Positions 33,131-44,072 of a stretch of 64,000 bases of DNA are shown here, one piece after another. The DNA comes from Taxawa tesnikishii (nom. ined.) (Eukaryota > Ascomycota > Dothideomycetes > Dothideales). The DNA lies in contig JAPDRO010000007.1 in the NCBI GenBank assembly GCA_030247885.1, positions 317,501 through 381,500 on the forward strand, in the 5' to 3' direction. Each line of letters begins with the position of its first letter. Position 1 is the stretch's first letter. The position numbers and the translations under genes were made by a program. The notes under the pieces are model-generated. The model was not told where the DNA came from, searched no databases, and worked only from the letters and a program-made list of their open reading frames with translations.

Positions 33131-34099
33131 AGGGACCAAAATCCGATTATCTTGCGCACGGCAACATCCCCGGACCTGACTTCTCACCGAAATGGCGACA
33201 GCCCAACGGCTGTCCCGAAACAATCACGGCTGTTAAACATCTGACTGCCATTAGCTGCAATCACACAAGACCCGTCGAGGGCCTCAGCGGAAGAAGTCCA
33301 TGCATGCGTACATCTTGAGCCAACCAACAAATACCATCTGGTCAAGACGAGTGTCTTGGCAGGAATCAGTCTATGCATGGTTGCAAAAGCTACAGGTGCC
33401 TGCTAGACCGTCTGCGGAGGGAGTTCTCTACGTCTTGGGCGGTTGTTTGTTCATACAAATCAGAAAGGGACCGGCATAGTTGATGCGCTCTGAGACCTGT
33501 TTCAACGAATTCAATTTACCGTCAATGAATGGTATCTTGTTGTCCGCCGGAAACCGAAGCCTGTATCTGAGCACTTCTCATCAGCCACGTTCCTTCTCTA
33601 CAATAGATGCCTGCACGAGGACGATATCGCCCATACTGCTGGATGAGAACACTGTCTTTCAGAGCGTCCCATGGTAATTTGTTTGGATGGTTCCAGAGGT
33701 TGTAGACCATCTTCTCGGGATGTGGCGTGTCTTGAGCCTTTCTTTCGACGACTGAAGGCTTCTTTGTTCTCTACCCACCCTACCCGCCCTATTTCTTTCA
33801 TGCATAATCTCGCTTCATTAGTAACATGGACGGGCTTCGATGCGTGCAAGATAACCCTTTGAAACCAACATGTTTTTTCCTTTCTCAACGGTTTGTTTTG
33901 TTACTGGGGTGCGAAACACCGTCCCTGAAAGCTGGAAGTTGTATGCTCGTTCATCTTACGGCGGGCTTATAAAGTATCGAGAGTCCTCCACTCCAACATC
34001 CACCCTACCGAGCACATAACGCTTCACTACCTACGACATCTTCGTCACGAGCAACGCACACAACCGCCGGCCGGCCCTCAAGAGGAAGCAATAAGATCA
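33131..34099. other. Intergenic region with TATA box
   Basis: No gene is seen in about 970 bp. A TATAAA at 33968-33973, followed by a C-rich leader about 125 bp long, faces the small plus-strand frame at 34100. Confidence 0.5.
33968..33973 (+). promoter_or_regulatory. TATA box
   Basis: A perfect TATAAA stands 127 bp before an ATG in good context (gatcaATGgc). The spacing leaves a leader of about 90-100 nt. It supports a transcribed gene at 34100 but is not proof. Confidence 0.45.
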
Positions 34100-34249
34100 A
34101 TGGCAAACATGATTGCTACTCCGTCCAGCTCCACCCCCGAATGGAAGGACAACAACAACTTCGACGCCATTATGAACCAGTACATACTCCAGTCGAAGGA
34201 CAACGATTTTAACTCAATCTTCAATCAGAATCAGTGCGTTCTGCAATAG
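34100..34249 (+). CDS. Small Asn/Asp/Gln-rich open frame, possible gene or first exon
   Basis: A 49-codon frame (MANMIATPSSSTPEWKDNNN, then FDAIMNQYILQSKDNDFNSI) follows a TATA box and a plausible leader. It is acidic, Asn-rich and unlike random translation of the flanks. It ends at TAG 34247-34249. It may instead be the first part of a longer gene. A donor-like gtgcgt at 34234 and an acceptor at ttcag 34276 would lead on, or a one-base loss would join it to the Gly/Ser-rich frame running to 34629 (SSSGFGKDSSEDYRGRDEMG). No homologue is recognised and function is unknown. Confidence 0.35.
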   Translation: MANMIATPSSSTPEWKDNNNFDAIMNQYILQSKDNDFNSIFNQNQCVLQ

Positions 34250-34711
34250 GTTTTGGTCGGTCTTCTTCAGGTTTCGGCAAAGATTCCTCAGAAGACTACC
34301 GAGGAAGGGACGAGATGGGTCCAGGATATGGCGGAGGATGGAACTCAATTTCCACGAGCCTCGGTGGCAACTCTGTCCAGGTGACAAGAGCTCCGAGTGG
34401 TTTGCTCGACGACAAAGCAGCCGGTGTGGTACCCTGCCTCGGTTTTTCCATGCTTCGCACTTCCCTATTGTACAATGAATCTAGCAGCACAATGAATCGT
34501 TATACCACTCGTACAATGCATTGCCAAACGCACAAAGAATCTGGGGACATACGGCACGCTGTGAAAGGCGGTAACACCTCAACCCTCTTCTACTTAAGCG
34601 TGCTTCTGCTACTCTCTTCTACTGTCTAGCATAAAAGACTTCTCTCAAGCTACAGAGACCGAATACTTGGCAACACCGCACCAACGAACAACCAGCAGCC
34701 TCATACACAAG
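34250..34711. other. Spacer or unresolved downstream exon
   Basis: A Gly/Ser-rich open frame to 34629 may belong to the upstream small gene. A cataaaag element at 34630-34637 could serve as the TATA-like signal for the gene starting at 34712. Confidence 0.35.
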
Positions 34712-35500
34712 ATGTCACCCTGGTCTCGTCCAAGGCCATCGTACTCGACCCGCGAACGTCGCATTGACGCCATGGCAGGCTACGGCTATGGCGATTCTAT
34801 GGACCCCTATGCCCGCGGCAACTCTGCCTACCATTCAGCTCGCGAGTACTCGGATGAGCGTGCTGGTCGAGCCGCCGAGCGCGAGCAACTTCGCGGATAC
34901 GGACAGGACCTGTCCGGGTACACTGGGGAGTTCCCCAACGATAGTGTACAGGATAACCGCTTCGGTATGTCAAGCTACTCAGAGTACAGCAGATTACTAA
35001 GTGCTCGTACTAACTACGGTCCAAGCAATCACCCTTCGTCTGCCTCCCGCTCGCGCGGTTCAGAGTTCCCTTTCTCCCCGGATTCCTACGACGTCTACCA
35101 CCGCCGTGACGCCAACTACAGCGACGTTCGCCGCGGCCCCAACCGTGGGCTTCCGTTGAACTCACGAGATGCAGGTCCACCACTCCATCGCGAAGCTTCG
35201 TACTCGCGCGAGCGCTCTATCTCCCCGCTGTCACGTAATTGCTCAAACGCGACCTACTCGCGCCCCGTGTCTCCTCTCTCTCGGTCCTCGACCACGAGAG
35301 ATTACAACCGCGGCCGCTCCAGAAGGCTCGACAGCGGATACTATGAGTCAGACCCTTACCTGTACCGTGACAGCAGCATGCAGCGCGAAGCCCACTTCTC
35401 GGTCCGGAGACCCAGCGGCGCTACATGGGGTACTGGAGCCGGGAGACACAGAGGAGCTAGGGATACCAGCCCTTGGCGAAACGGCATGCGACGCTTCTGA
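34712..35500 (+). CDS. Arg/Ser/Tyr-rich low-complexity protein
   Basis: An intron-less frame of 262 aa starts MSPWSRPRPSYSTRERR. Composition is dominated by Arg, Ser, Tyr, Asp and Gly, with repeats of RS, SYS and RDY type (EASYSRERSISPLSRN, YSRPVSPLSRSSTTRDYNRG, then GRSRRLDSGYYESDPYLYRD). This resembles disordered RS/RGG-like tails of RNA-associated proteins or desiccation/stress proteins, but no folded domain is present. The ATG at 34712 sits in good context after a CA-rich leader; an ATG at 34772 (MAGYGYGDSMDPYARGN) is a second option. Codon use is ordinary and the long uninterrupted frame with biased amino acids supports coding. Function unknown. Confidence 0.6.
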   Translation: MSPWSRPRPSYSTRERRIDAMAGYGYGDSMDPYARGNSAYHSAREYSDERAGRAAEREQLRGYGQDLSGYTGEFPNDSVQDNRFGMSSYSEYSRLLSARTNYGPSNHPSSASRSRGSEFPFSPDSYDVYHRRDANYSDVRRGPNRGLPLNSRDAGPPLHREASYSRERSISPLSRNCSNATYSRPVSPLSRSSTTRDYNRGRSRRLDSGYYESDPYLYRDSSMQREAHFSVRRPSGATWGTGAGRHRGARDTSPWRNGMRRF

Positions 35501-36478
35501 GCTCAGAGAAGTGCTGATGACTTCGGAACAGATATTAACGTTGGAGCCAGAAGAACAGAGTGAAAGGTCAGGGATCGGCCACCGAAAGTATTCAAAAGGC
35601 TCGTACGACGGGGATAACTTCAGGTGTTTGGTAACAAGGAGCTTAGAAGTGTCCTCACGATGGAATCGGATCAATGGAAATTGTAGAACATGCAGACAGG
35701 ACGTGCGGTCGAAAAGTTTTCGCCAGGAAAGGACACTGCTCATTTCCGATCACTGTGTGACCCGAGATACTGAACCGGCATGCGGACGTGAGCGAACACT
35801 TCTGAAGCTCGTAGATAAGGGCGATCTATACAGAACACCAAATGCAGAAATGACAAAAGCCAACTGGTTACGCGGCCGAAAGTATTAGTTTAGCGTATGT
35901 CGCACCAGGCTCAGGTGTTGACGATGTCGATATCTGAATGGGCTTTGGAATAGCGGGAACCGGGTGGTCTGGCTTGTGGCACACATGGCACACATGGCAC
36001 ACATGGCACACATGGCTCACATCCGCACACGAGTAACCATACTCATTCTCACCCTCAGAACGGGGTGGAGCGAGTGGAATGGACTATTCGGCATTGAGAT
36101 GCGCACGTCCTTACTCCGATATCCGACTCTACCCTGCACCATGCCCAGAGCGGAAGGTCCTTGCGCAAGGGATCATGGAGTCGGGGTAAATCAGAGTGAC
36201 TCAATCGTTGACTGACTCCCCACTCATTACTCATTGAGCCCGTGGCACGTCTTCATCAGGCGCGCAGACGATATAAGAGCCGGGACCATGCCTTCCGTAT
36301 GCAGTATGCGGACTGCAACGACTTCGGTTCGGATACACTTCACGCCGTTTGCAGCCCTCGACACCCTCTTACAACCTATCTGAACAGTACTTACTCCTGC
36401 TGTCGCGTCTCCTTCGCTTGATCAGTCGACTTTCACAAGCGTAACAACAACGTATAGTCTCCAGGCCAGCTCGTCACC
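35501..36478. other. Intergenic region with 9-bp repeat
   Basis: A plus-strand frame to about 35880 is open but lacks protein character. It contains the GGCACACAT repeat at 35978-36022 and an atataagag TATA-like element at 36271-36279, about 200 bp upstream of the acetyltransferase start. Confidence 0.5.
35978..36022. repeat. 9-bp tandem repeat GGCACACAT, five copies
   Basis: Four perfect copies and a fifth with one change (GGCTCACAT) span 45 bp. The unit contains CACAT/ATGTG cores. It lies about 460 bp upstream of the acetyltransferase gene and about 480 bp downstream of the previous stop. Confidence 0.95.
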
Positions 36479-37316
36479 ATGCCTCTCACGCTTCGCCCAA
36501 TGCGTGACTCTGACGTAGGCGCATACAGCCGCATCATAGAATCTGCCTTTGTCGAGGGCGGTGTCATGCCAATGTTTTACCCGAATGGCATCACGCCGGA
36601 GATTAGCGCTCACACACGTCGCCAAGCTCTCAAGATCCTCCGCAAGAAACCGCATGCGCACATTATGGTAGCACTGGATACGGACCTTCGACCAGAACCA
36701 GGCGACTACGTCGACCCGCAGAACCAGGACAGCGTGGACGGCAAGGTGACGGTGGAGGAGCACGGGAATGAGGAGGGACGGATTGTTGGCATAGGTTACT
36801 GGAAATTCTACGAGAAGGATCGCACTGACGAGGAGATCAGAGCGGAGGAGGAGCAAGATCGCGAGGCTGGCTTTCCGCCAGGCGCAAACGAGAAGGCAAT
36901 GGCGGCCTTCTTCGGTGCGTTGTCGAAGTGCAAGAGAGAGAAGCTGGGGAACAGGGCGCACATACGTAAGTACGCTGTCTTCTCTCGGAGTGCGCGGGAG
37001 CGGGGTCAGGTCAAGTTAAGGCGGGAGCACATGCACTGACGACTCGGATGTAGTACTCAACATACTCGCGACGGACCCAAAGCACCATCGTCGTGGTATC
37101 GGCGCAATGCAGTTGAAATGGGGTTTGGATCAGGCAGACCGATTAGGGCTCCCGTCGTATCTCGAAGCGAGCCGGATAGGCAAGCCGCTGTATGCTCGTT
37201 GGGGCTATGAAGAGATCGGGCTATTGCCGTTCGATACGAGGGATTTCGGGTTGAAAGAGAACAGAGTGCACACTCTCATGCTACGCCCACCACAAACACA
37301 GAACGGCAAGGTCTAG
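36479..37316 (+). CDS. GNAT-family N-acetyltransferase
   Basis: Exons are 36479-36965 and 37054-37316, with an 88-bp intron, giving 249 aa. The fold begins LTLRPMRDSDVGAYSRIIE (strand 1 and helix 1). It continues with GRIVGIGYWKF (strand 4), LATDPKHHRRGIGAMQLKWG, which is the acetyl-CoA pyrophosphate loop (R/Q-x-x-G-x-G/A), and YLEASRIGKPLYARWGYEEI near the end. The acidic insert DRTDEEIRAEEEQDREAGFP between strands is common in fungal members of this type. Substrate cannot be told from sequence; such proteins may act on small amines or protein N-termini. It stands alone between an RSY-rich gene and MCM7. Confidence 0.88.
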
Positions 37317-38040
37317 ATTCATATACTCAGGTTACTGCAAGGCATGATTCAGAATACCCTGAAGATAGATCGTCATGGAGGTTGAATCCTTCCCTGGCTC
37401 TTCCCCTTCACCCTGACCTTCTTTGATAACGTTCGCAACGATCAGTCCCTCTAGTCGATAGGGTTGTATTGAAAGACAGCGCTGATGTGGCACGCATCCA
37501 AGCAATCAAGTAGCATAGACGTGGAGGACGTGAAGAGTACCCCGAGTGTACTGCTTGGGTGCTATACTCCTCAGATGTTGATCATCTGACATAACCTCTC
37601 ATACCGCCTCCTAAACAGAAGGGCAACTCTACGGTTGCACGAAAATCTAACAATACTTGAAGCAAGCGCATGTCCACATCGTGACCACGTGTAATGGTAG
37701 CTGATTATCGCTATAAAGAGTATTTGACATACGCCTAGCGAAACTGGGCTTTGAGCCGCGTGCTATGTAATTACGGCAGTTTTACGGCTGGCGCGTTGTT
37801 GTCGCGAACCTTCGCGTCGTCGTCGAGGGAGTCCGGGGACGAGCTGTTTGCACCCACCAGTTACACGCTTTCACCACACACCACACCCTACACACGGTAC
37901 CGTCGCACTCCATCGCACCGCAGACCTCTACAGCACTGCAGCACTGATATCGTAACTTCTGCTGCATCACATCTCGCGTCTCTCGCACATCGGTTCCATC
38001 GCACTGCCTCCGCGCATTGTTTTGAGGAGCGCCGACCGCA
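37317..38040. other. Spacer upstream of MCM7
   Basis: It holds the 3' UTR of the acetyltransferase gene and the promoter and leader of MCM7. A CA/AC-rich stretch (caccacacaccacaccc) lies about 170 bp before the MCM7 ATG. I see no MluI cell-cycle box (ACGCGT) here. Confidence 0.5.
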
Positions 38041-40655
38041 ATGGCGCTCTTGACTTGGAGCCACAAGGTCAGCTACAAGGCCCAGCAGGGTAAGCAGTCG
38101 CATTCACCGGCGAGACGTGCGCATTGCTGAAGAACACGCAGTGGCTTTCGAGGACTTTATCCGCAATTTCAAATCCGACACCGAAGAGGCCGAGGACGCT
38201 CTGAAGAAGCTCAACCTGAACGAGAACGGCACCGACGACGAGTATGATTTCATGGACGAGTCGGACGATGGAGAAGCTGCGCGGAAGAGCAGCAGGCGCC
38301 AACACTCGAAATCCGGTAGGAAATACATGGACATGCTTCAAAGCGTTGCAGACAGGGAAATATCGCACATCACCATAGAATTGGACGATTTGGATACTGT
38401 ACGATCCGCTGCTGACGAGATTGCATCGAGCCGCTGCTTACAACTATTTAGTACGAGAAGAGTTTGTCGGAAGATGAAGCGCAACTGGATCTGACCCAGT
38501 CGATCAAGTCAAACGCGACTCATTACATTGAGGTCTTTTCCCGTGCCGTCGACCAGCTGCTGCCAGCGCCCAACCGTAAACTCACACTAAACAGCGATGT
38601 GCTCGATATAATAACGACCCAAAGGTCAAAACGTAATCAACAGATGGAAGAACTCCAGGATCATGGTATTGTGGTCGACGGCGCCGAATCGCCATTTCCC
38701 CCAGAGTTGACGCGGAGATACACGTTGAGCTTCAAGCCCAAGAAACCATCCGCGGGATCCAGCGAGGATGAGAAGGACGACAAGGCGCTTGCTGTGCGCG
38801 AGGTGCGCGGAAAGCATCTAGGCAAGCTGATCACTGTGCGTGCCATTGCTATCAGGGTGTCCGACGTGAAGCCTTCCATCCAGGTCAACGCCTATTCTTG
38901 CGACCGCTGCGAGCGGGAAGTCTTCCAGCCGGTCACCAGCAAGAACTTCACGCCCCTCACCGAATGTCCGTCCGAGGAGTGCAAGCAGAACAACTCGAAG
39001 GGACAATTGTTTCTGTCTACTCGCGCTTCCAAATTCTTGCCTTTTCAGGAAGTCAAAGTGCAGGAGATGGCCGATCAGGTGCCGGTTGGCCACATCCCAC
39101 GACAACTCACAGTGCATTGTCATGGAGCGCTTACGCGCCTGATCAACCCAGGAGATGTTGTTGATATCGCCGGCATCTTCCTTCCGACTCCGTACACTGG
39201 CTTCAAGGCGATTCGTGCTGGTCTGTTGACGGACACATATCTGGAAGCGCAGCATGTGCTCCAGCACAAGAAGGCTTACGATTCCATGGTTCTCGCTCCT
39301 TCGACCATCAAGCGGATGGGTGAACTGGAAAGGTCGGGACAGCTTTACGAGTACCTCAGCCGCTCCATCGCGCCGGAAATCTTCGGCCATCTGGATGTCA
39401 AGAAAGCTCTTCTTCTGCAGCTCATCGGTGGCGTGACAAAGGAAATGGGCGACGGCATGCATATCCGTGGTGACATCAATATCTGCCTGATGGGTGATCC
39501 TGGTGTCGCCAAGTCTCAGCTCCTGAAGTACATCACCAAGGTCGCTCCGCGAGGTGTTTACACGACCGGCCGAGGATCAAGTGGGGTTGGTCTTACTGCT
39601 GCGGTCATGCGTGATCCAGTGACGGACGAGATGGTTCTCGAGGGCGGTGCGCTCGTGCTCGCCGACAACGGCACGTGCTGTATCGATGAGTTCGACAAGA
39701 TGGACGATGCCGATCGGACTGCTATCCATGAAGTGATGGAGCAACAGACCATCTCCATTTCCAAGGCTGGCATCACAACAACCCTGAACGCCCGTACCTC
39801 CATCCTGGCTGCAGCCAATCCTCTCTATGGACGGTACAACCCGCGAATCTCTCCAGTGGAGAACATCAACCTTCCCGCGGCCCTGCTCAGCAGATTCGAC
39901 ATCCTATTCCTGATCCTGGACACGCCGACCCGCGACACAGACGAGGATCTCGCACGTCACGTCGCCTACGTGCACATGCACAACGAGCACCCCGAACCCC
40001 CGGCGGCGGTCTCATCTTCAGCCCCGACGAAGTCCGGCAATGGGTCGCACGCGCGCGATCCTTCCGGCCCGTCGTCCCCAAAGCGGTGTCCGACTACCTC
40101 GTCGGCGCGTACGTGCGGATGCGGCAGCAGCAAAGCGCGACGAGAGCGCCAAGAAGCTGTTCACGCACACCTCACCGCGTACCCTGCTCGGCGTGCTGCG
40201 TCTCTCGCAGGCGCTGGCCCGGCTGCGCTTCGCGCACGAAGTCATCACCGACGACGTCGACGAGGCCCTGCGGCTCGTCGAGGTCAGCAAGGCCTCGCTG
40301 TACGACGACGAGCGGGGCCGCGGGAGGAGCGATCTCAGCATCAACAGCCGCATCTTCAACCTCGTGCGCGGCATGAAGGAGAGCGGGGCCGCGGGCACGG
40401 CGGACGGCGCGCCGGGCGAGTTGGACATGCGCAAGGTCAGGAGAGGGTCCTTGCCAAGGGATTCACGATCCAGAATCTCGAGGCGTGTTTGGACGAGTAC
40501 GCGGCGCTGGACGTGAGTATTGCCGAACCCGTTCGCTCGATGACATGGACTGACGCGATCGATCACAGGTCTGGCAGACGGCGGCCGAAGGCTCGCGGCT
40601 CGTTTTCATCGAGACCGGCGGGCACGACGATGCGAACATGGGGGATGAGTTCTGA
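38041..40655 (+). CDS. MCM7: MCM7, subunit of the replicative MCM2-7 helicase
   Basis: Mcm7 is one of six AAA+ subunits of the replicative helicase. Exons are 38041-38089, 38142-38398, 38452-40512 and 40569-40655 (introns of 52, 53 and 56 bp). The protein is 818 aa once three missing bases are counted. It starts [20 protein letters not shown]. The zinc motif is CDRCEREVF plus CPSEECKQN. The AAA+ core shows [14 protein letters not shown] (Walker A), [22 protein letters not shown] (Walker B), [20 protein letters not shown] and LLSRFDILF (arginine finger SRFD), followed by winged-helix residues [20 protein letters not shown] and [19 protein letters not shown]. Frame slips occur at C5 39997-40001, A3 40132-40134 and GG 40440-40441, each one base short. 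The gene is essential in yeast, so the slips are almost surely assembly errors. Confidence 0.97.
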
Positions 40656-41333
40656 GCGTGTTGACGCGTTTGCGGCATGGCTGTCTGGTGGCTTCGAGAA
40701 ACAGGCAGGGGCTATGGGGTTTGAATGATGGCTGCTGCCTTACGCATGGAGCTTTGGGCTGGCGTTTCCTTTTACGGTATGTGGCAGCTCGCGGTCTGTC
40801 TGACTCGTGTTTCAGTAGATAGGAGCCACTCGAGCTTACGAGGATACCCTCTTCCCGGCGCACCGGTAACGACCACGGCGGCTTTTGTTGGACGGCGTGT
40901 CACCGTCGCTATACACTAAGGGGTTATGGGGAACGAGCACCGTGGTTCAGGCGACAAGTCAGGCATCCCGAGTTTTGCCGTTGCAACCTATTCATGTACG
41001 GTATGCAGAAGCTGCTAGTCACCCTGTGGTCGCGCTTGCCTTGCCGGTTAGACTCGTGGTTGCCTTGTCAACAGGAAGGAGGAAGTCGCGAGGGAAAACG
41101 ACGGGCGTGTGCAGTCCAAATCCAGAAGTCGGGCGGCGTAGTTTCCCCTGTGTGGCAGTTATTGGAAGGAAAGAAGACAACAACAAACGGAGCAGACAAG
41201 TAGTAGGCTTTCTGCCCTCTGGCAAAACTCTAAGGCCCCTAGACGGGGAAAAAGCCGCTATGCAGAAACCACACCCCCACGACCATGACGACTCTTCCGA
41301 CGTCTTTTCTTCGCCACTCGCCGCCGCTCCACC
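40656..41333. other. 3' region between convergent MCM7 and CDC43
   Basis: About 680 bp between two stops on opposite strands. No gene or repeat is seen. Confidence 0.5.
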
Positions 41334-42846
41334 TCATGTCGGGACGCCCCACCTCTTCCAGATGTTTCCCAATCGGGCCTTGGCTTCCTTGCTGATACAC
41401 ATGGCCCCATCGAGCGGCTTGAGCTGCTCGTCGCCCGTCAGGCTCAGAGCCGCCAGTCCGAGGTAGCTGTGGTATACGTCCGGGAGGTCGCCGGCGTGTT
41501 TTCCGAATCCGCCGAGTGCCAGGTGCGCTGTGCGTTCGAGGAGATAGCGGCGCAGCGAGTCGCGGTCGGGGAGTTGGGGTTGGGAGAGCATCTGTCGAGG
41601 AAGGAGCGTTGTTAGAACGAAGGGATTAGCCGGAAGCGGTTGAGACGTACCGATAATGCGCCCAGGACCCAGAAGGCGTAGCACGTGTCGGCGATCTTGT
41701 TGCAGCGTCCGTTGAAACCCGTCCACTCCAGGTCGAACCGGCTCGTCGGCCGCTCCTTGTAGTTCATCCGCCCTTGTTTGCTCGGGAAGGCCTCGGGATG
41801 TACGAACGAGTGTGCGTCATGGCACGTCGCCGGCGTGTCTGTCTCGTCGGCGTGAGTGTCGAACTCGTCTTCGTCGGTTATGGTCGCCGTCTGCCGTGAC
41901 AGCAGCCAATGAATCGTCCACTGAGGATTCGTGAGGCCGGGATCCTTGGGTCGCGCTTCGCGGCGCCGCCGCGAGTATTGTGCTGGCAATCGGTCGCAGA
42001 AATCGAGCGCGCCTATCGCGCAGAACGTGAAGCCAGCTGCGTGAGACGCCAGGTCAGCGGTTGCGAACTTCTCTCGCTCCAAAGCAACGCCCACTCACCG
42101 TGTGCTTCGTGATATGGTTTGTCCGATAGGCCTCCGTCATACGTCTACCATCTGATCGTCAGTAAGCCTGCCTTAGGCAGTGCCAGCGGTATGTGAGCTG
42201 CCAGAGGACCTACTTCCGCGCTGCGGATACATTGCACCAGCTTGTCCACATCGATGTCCGTGCAGCCCTCGATCTCGCCCTCGGCGTCCCCTCGCAGCAT
42301 GTACCGCACACCCGTCGCGCAGTACCCAAAGCGTGGATCCGTACCACCCTCAATCGCCCCGTTCACCAGCGTCTCGCCGAAACTCCCGTCTTTTCGCTGC
42401 AACGTGGGCAGCCATGCCAGCGTCTCTTTTCTCCTCACCCGGCTCAAGTCGTCGCCCAACACTAGCAGCGAGGCGAGCGCGAAGTAGGTCGAAGGTAGGT
42501 TGGCCGGATCCCAGCATTCGTTCTCCGGTGTCGTGTGCTCGCCCAGATCGGTGCCGGGGAAGGCGCGAAAGCCACCGTGCGGGTGTTGGTTGCGATACAC
42601 CCAGTTGATGTAGTCGGCGCGTTCGAGATCGGATGTGTTGGGCACGAGGGCGTCTAGGAGGTCAAGCCCGGAAACGACGAAGAAGGCCAAGCTCATGCGA
42701 TTGCTGTCATTGGAGGTGTAGGGCGTGGGCAGGAAGGTCTTGAGACACCGCAGAAAGTACTTGACGTGTCGGGGTTTGTCGAGAGCGGTGGGAGTGGTTT
42801 GGAACGAGGAGTAGGAGTGTTGTATTCGTGACATGGTGGTCGACAT
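41334..42846 (-). CDS. CDC43: Geranylgeranyltransferase type I beta subunit
   Basis: Cdc43 is the catalytic beta subunit of GGTase-I, which with Ram2 prenylates CaaL proteins such as Rho1 and Cdc42. Exons are 42846-42214, 42144-42099, 42036-41651 and 41591-41334 (introns of 69, 62 and 59 bp), giving 440 aa. Seen are RHVKYFLRCLKTFLP, MSLAFFVVSGLDLLDAL, HPHGGFRAFPGTDLG, PSTYFALASLLVLGDDL, QRKDGSFGETLVNG, FGYCATGVRYML, TYDGGLSDKPYHEAHAGFTF across intron 2, FNGRCNKIADTCYAFWVLGA (Zn-ligand Asp and Cys) and DLPDVYHSYLGLAAL (Zn-ligand His). An insertion of about 50 residues rich in Asp/Thr (DEDEFDTHADETDTPATC) lies between two repeats. The frame is intact. It is divergent from the C2H2 gene. Confidence 0.95.
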
Positions 42847-43301
42847 GCTGTTCGGTCGTTGCTGTGCTGAGAAGTGTGCGGGTCGGCTGGTTCGGTCACG
42901 GAGGAGAGGAGAACATTTGTTGGTTCGGACAATACCCTACCAGCGTATGCAAGAGCAAGAGCTTAACGTTATAGCATTTTGGCATGTGCCATCGCGACGG
43001 ACTTTCCTAGCATGTGGATTAGCAAAGTCCATGACGCTCGCTGTTTTGAGGGCCCACGCGGCATCCCGGCAGAGAGCACCGTCCGCCGTCCGCCCGCGTG
43101 GAAATTCGCCGATGGGGCGAGCCAAGAGATGCCACCCCAAAAATATCAAATACCTTCTTGTGGCTGAAACGTTACCACCTACACCCATCTCGGTGGAGAC
43201 GGTTCGCTAGTTCAAGACAGATCTAGGAGGCGCACCGAGTCGACGATCGTTAGGTGTACTCCCCACAATCACCATCGCCGACACCTCACTCGTCTGCCAT
43301 T
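42847..43301. promoter_or_regulatory. Shared upstream region of CDC43 and the C2H2 gene
   Basis: A 455-bp divergent intergenic region that must hold both promoters. No TATA box or clear motif is seen. Confidence 0.45.
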
Positions 43302-44009
43302 ATGACTTCCCGTTCAGCACCGTCGGATCAACTACAATGCGACATATGCCCCCGGAGATTCGAAGATCAGCAGAAATACAACTTCCATCAGTCGCAAGAC
43401 CATCTCGTTTGCCCCAGATGTACTATGCGAGCCCCCAAGATCCCCGTCCTCCTCGAGCACTGGCGGGAGACCAAGCATGCTCACGGCTGTGAGGACTGTC
43501 TCGTCAGCTTTTCCGACCCTGCCTCGCTGTCACGCCATTTGGAAGGCAACCAAGCATGCCCCGAATGTCACAAGCACTGTGCAAGCGACCAGACCCTCCA
43601 GGAGCACAGGTCTACGCACAGATTGAAATGCCTGTACTGCGACGACGCGTCCTTCAAGACCTTCTCCGAGGTGCTCGGGCACGTCGAGAGCGGCAAATGC
43701 TCGTCTGGAGCCACAGCGTTCGGCATGGCCAACACCGTCGCTCACATCCAGGCGTATGACAGCATGGTTTACGCAATGTCCCCCGAAGTCCAAAACTGCA
43801 TCACCGTGTTCGGTTACGGACCAGACGAACTTGGGAGAATCTACTTCTGCGGCGGATGCACGGCCACTTTCGAGACGTTAAACGAGCTCTTTATACATCT
43901 GGAGACTGATGGAGCGCGGTGCAAGCAGAATGGCAACGCCGGCTATTTGATCCAGTGTTTCGTGGACTCTCTGCGCGAAAAACCCTACCAGGATCCTGGA
44001 GAGCTTTGA
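43302..44009 (+). CDS. Small C2H2-type zinc-finger protein
   Basis: An intron-less frame of 235 aa starts MTSRSAPSDQLQ; earlier codons in the frame lack an ATG. Several Cys/His pairs with finger spacing occur: CDICPRRFEDQQKYNFHQSQ, CEDCLVSFSDPASLSRHLEG, ACPECHKHCASDQTLQEHRS, CLYCDDASFKTFSEVLGHVE, and CGGCTATFETLNELFIHLET, some ending in Cys rather than His. The fingers sit back to back, linked by short CPRC/CPEC turns, and the central region (ANTVAHIQAYDSMVYAMSPE) has no finger. This array is seen in fungal proteins of unknown function; DNA, RNA or protein binding are all possible. Its stop lies only 63 bp from that of the MFS gene on the other strand. Confidence 0.85.
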   Translation: MTSRSAPSDQLQCDICPRRFEDQQKYNFHQSQDHLVCPRCTMRAPKIPVLLEHWRETKHAHGCEDCLVSFSDPASLSRHLEGNQACPECHKHCASDQTLQEHRSTHRLKCLYCDDASFKTFSEVLGHVESGKCSSGATAFGMANTVAHIQAYDSMVYAMSPEVQNCITVFGYGPDELGRIYFCGGCTATFETLNELFIHLETDGARCKQNGNAGYLIQCFVDSLREKPYQDPGEL

Positions 44010-44072
44010 GTCGAGAGAGCAGCTGAACGGAACATCCAGGCGTCTTCGTGTCCTACGTCATGCCGCGACAAG

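Noticed and set aside
35501-35888. Continuation of the plus-strand frame after the RSY-rich gene
   Set aside because: Open in another frame but without bias or motif and not supported by splice sites.
23359-42846. Functional clustering of BET2 and CDC43
   Set aside because: They lie almost 17 kb apart with unrelated genes between; chance proximity is the simpler explanation.
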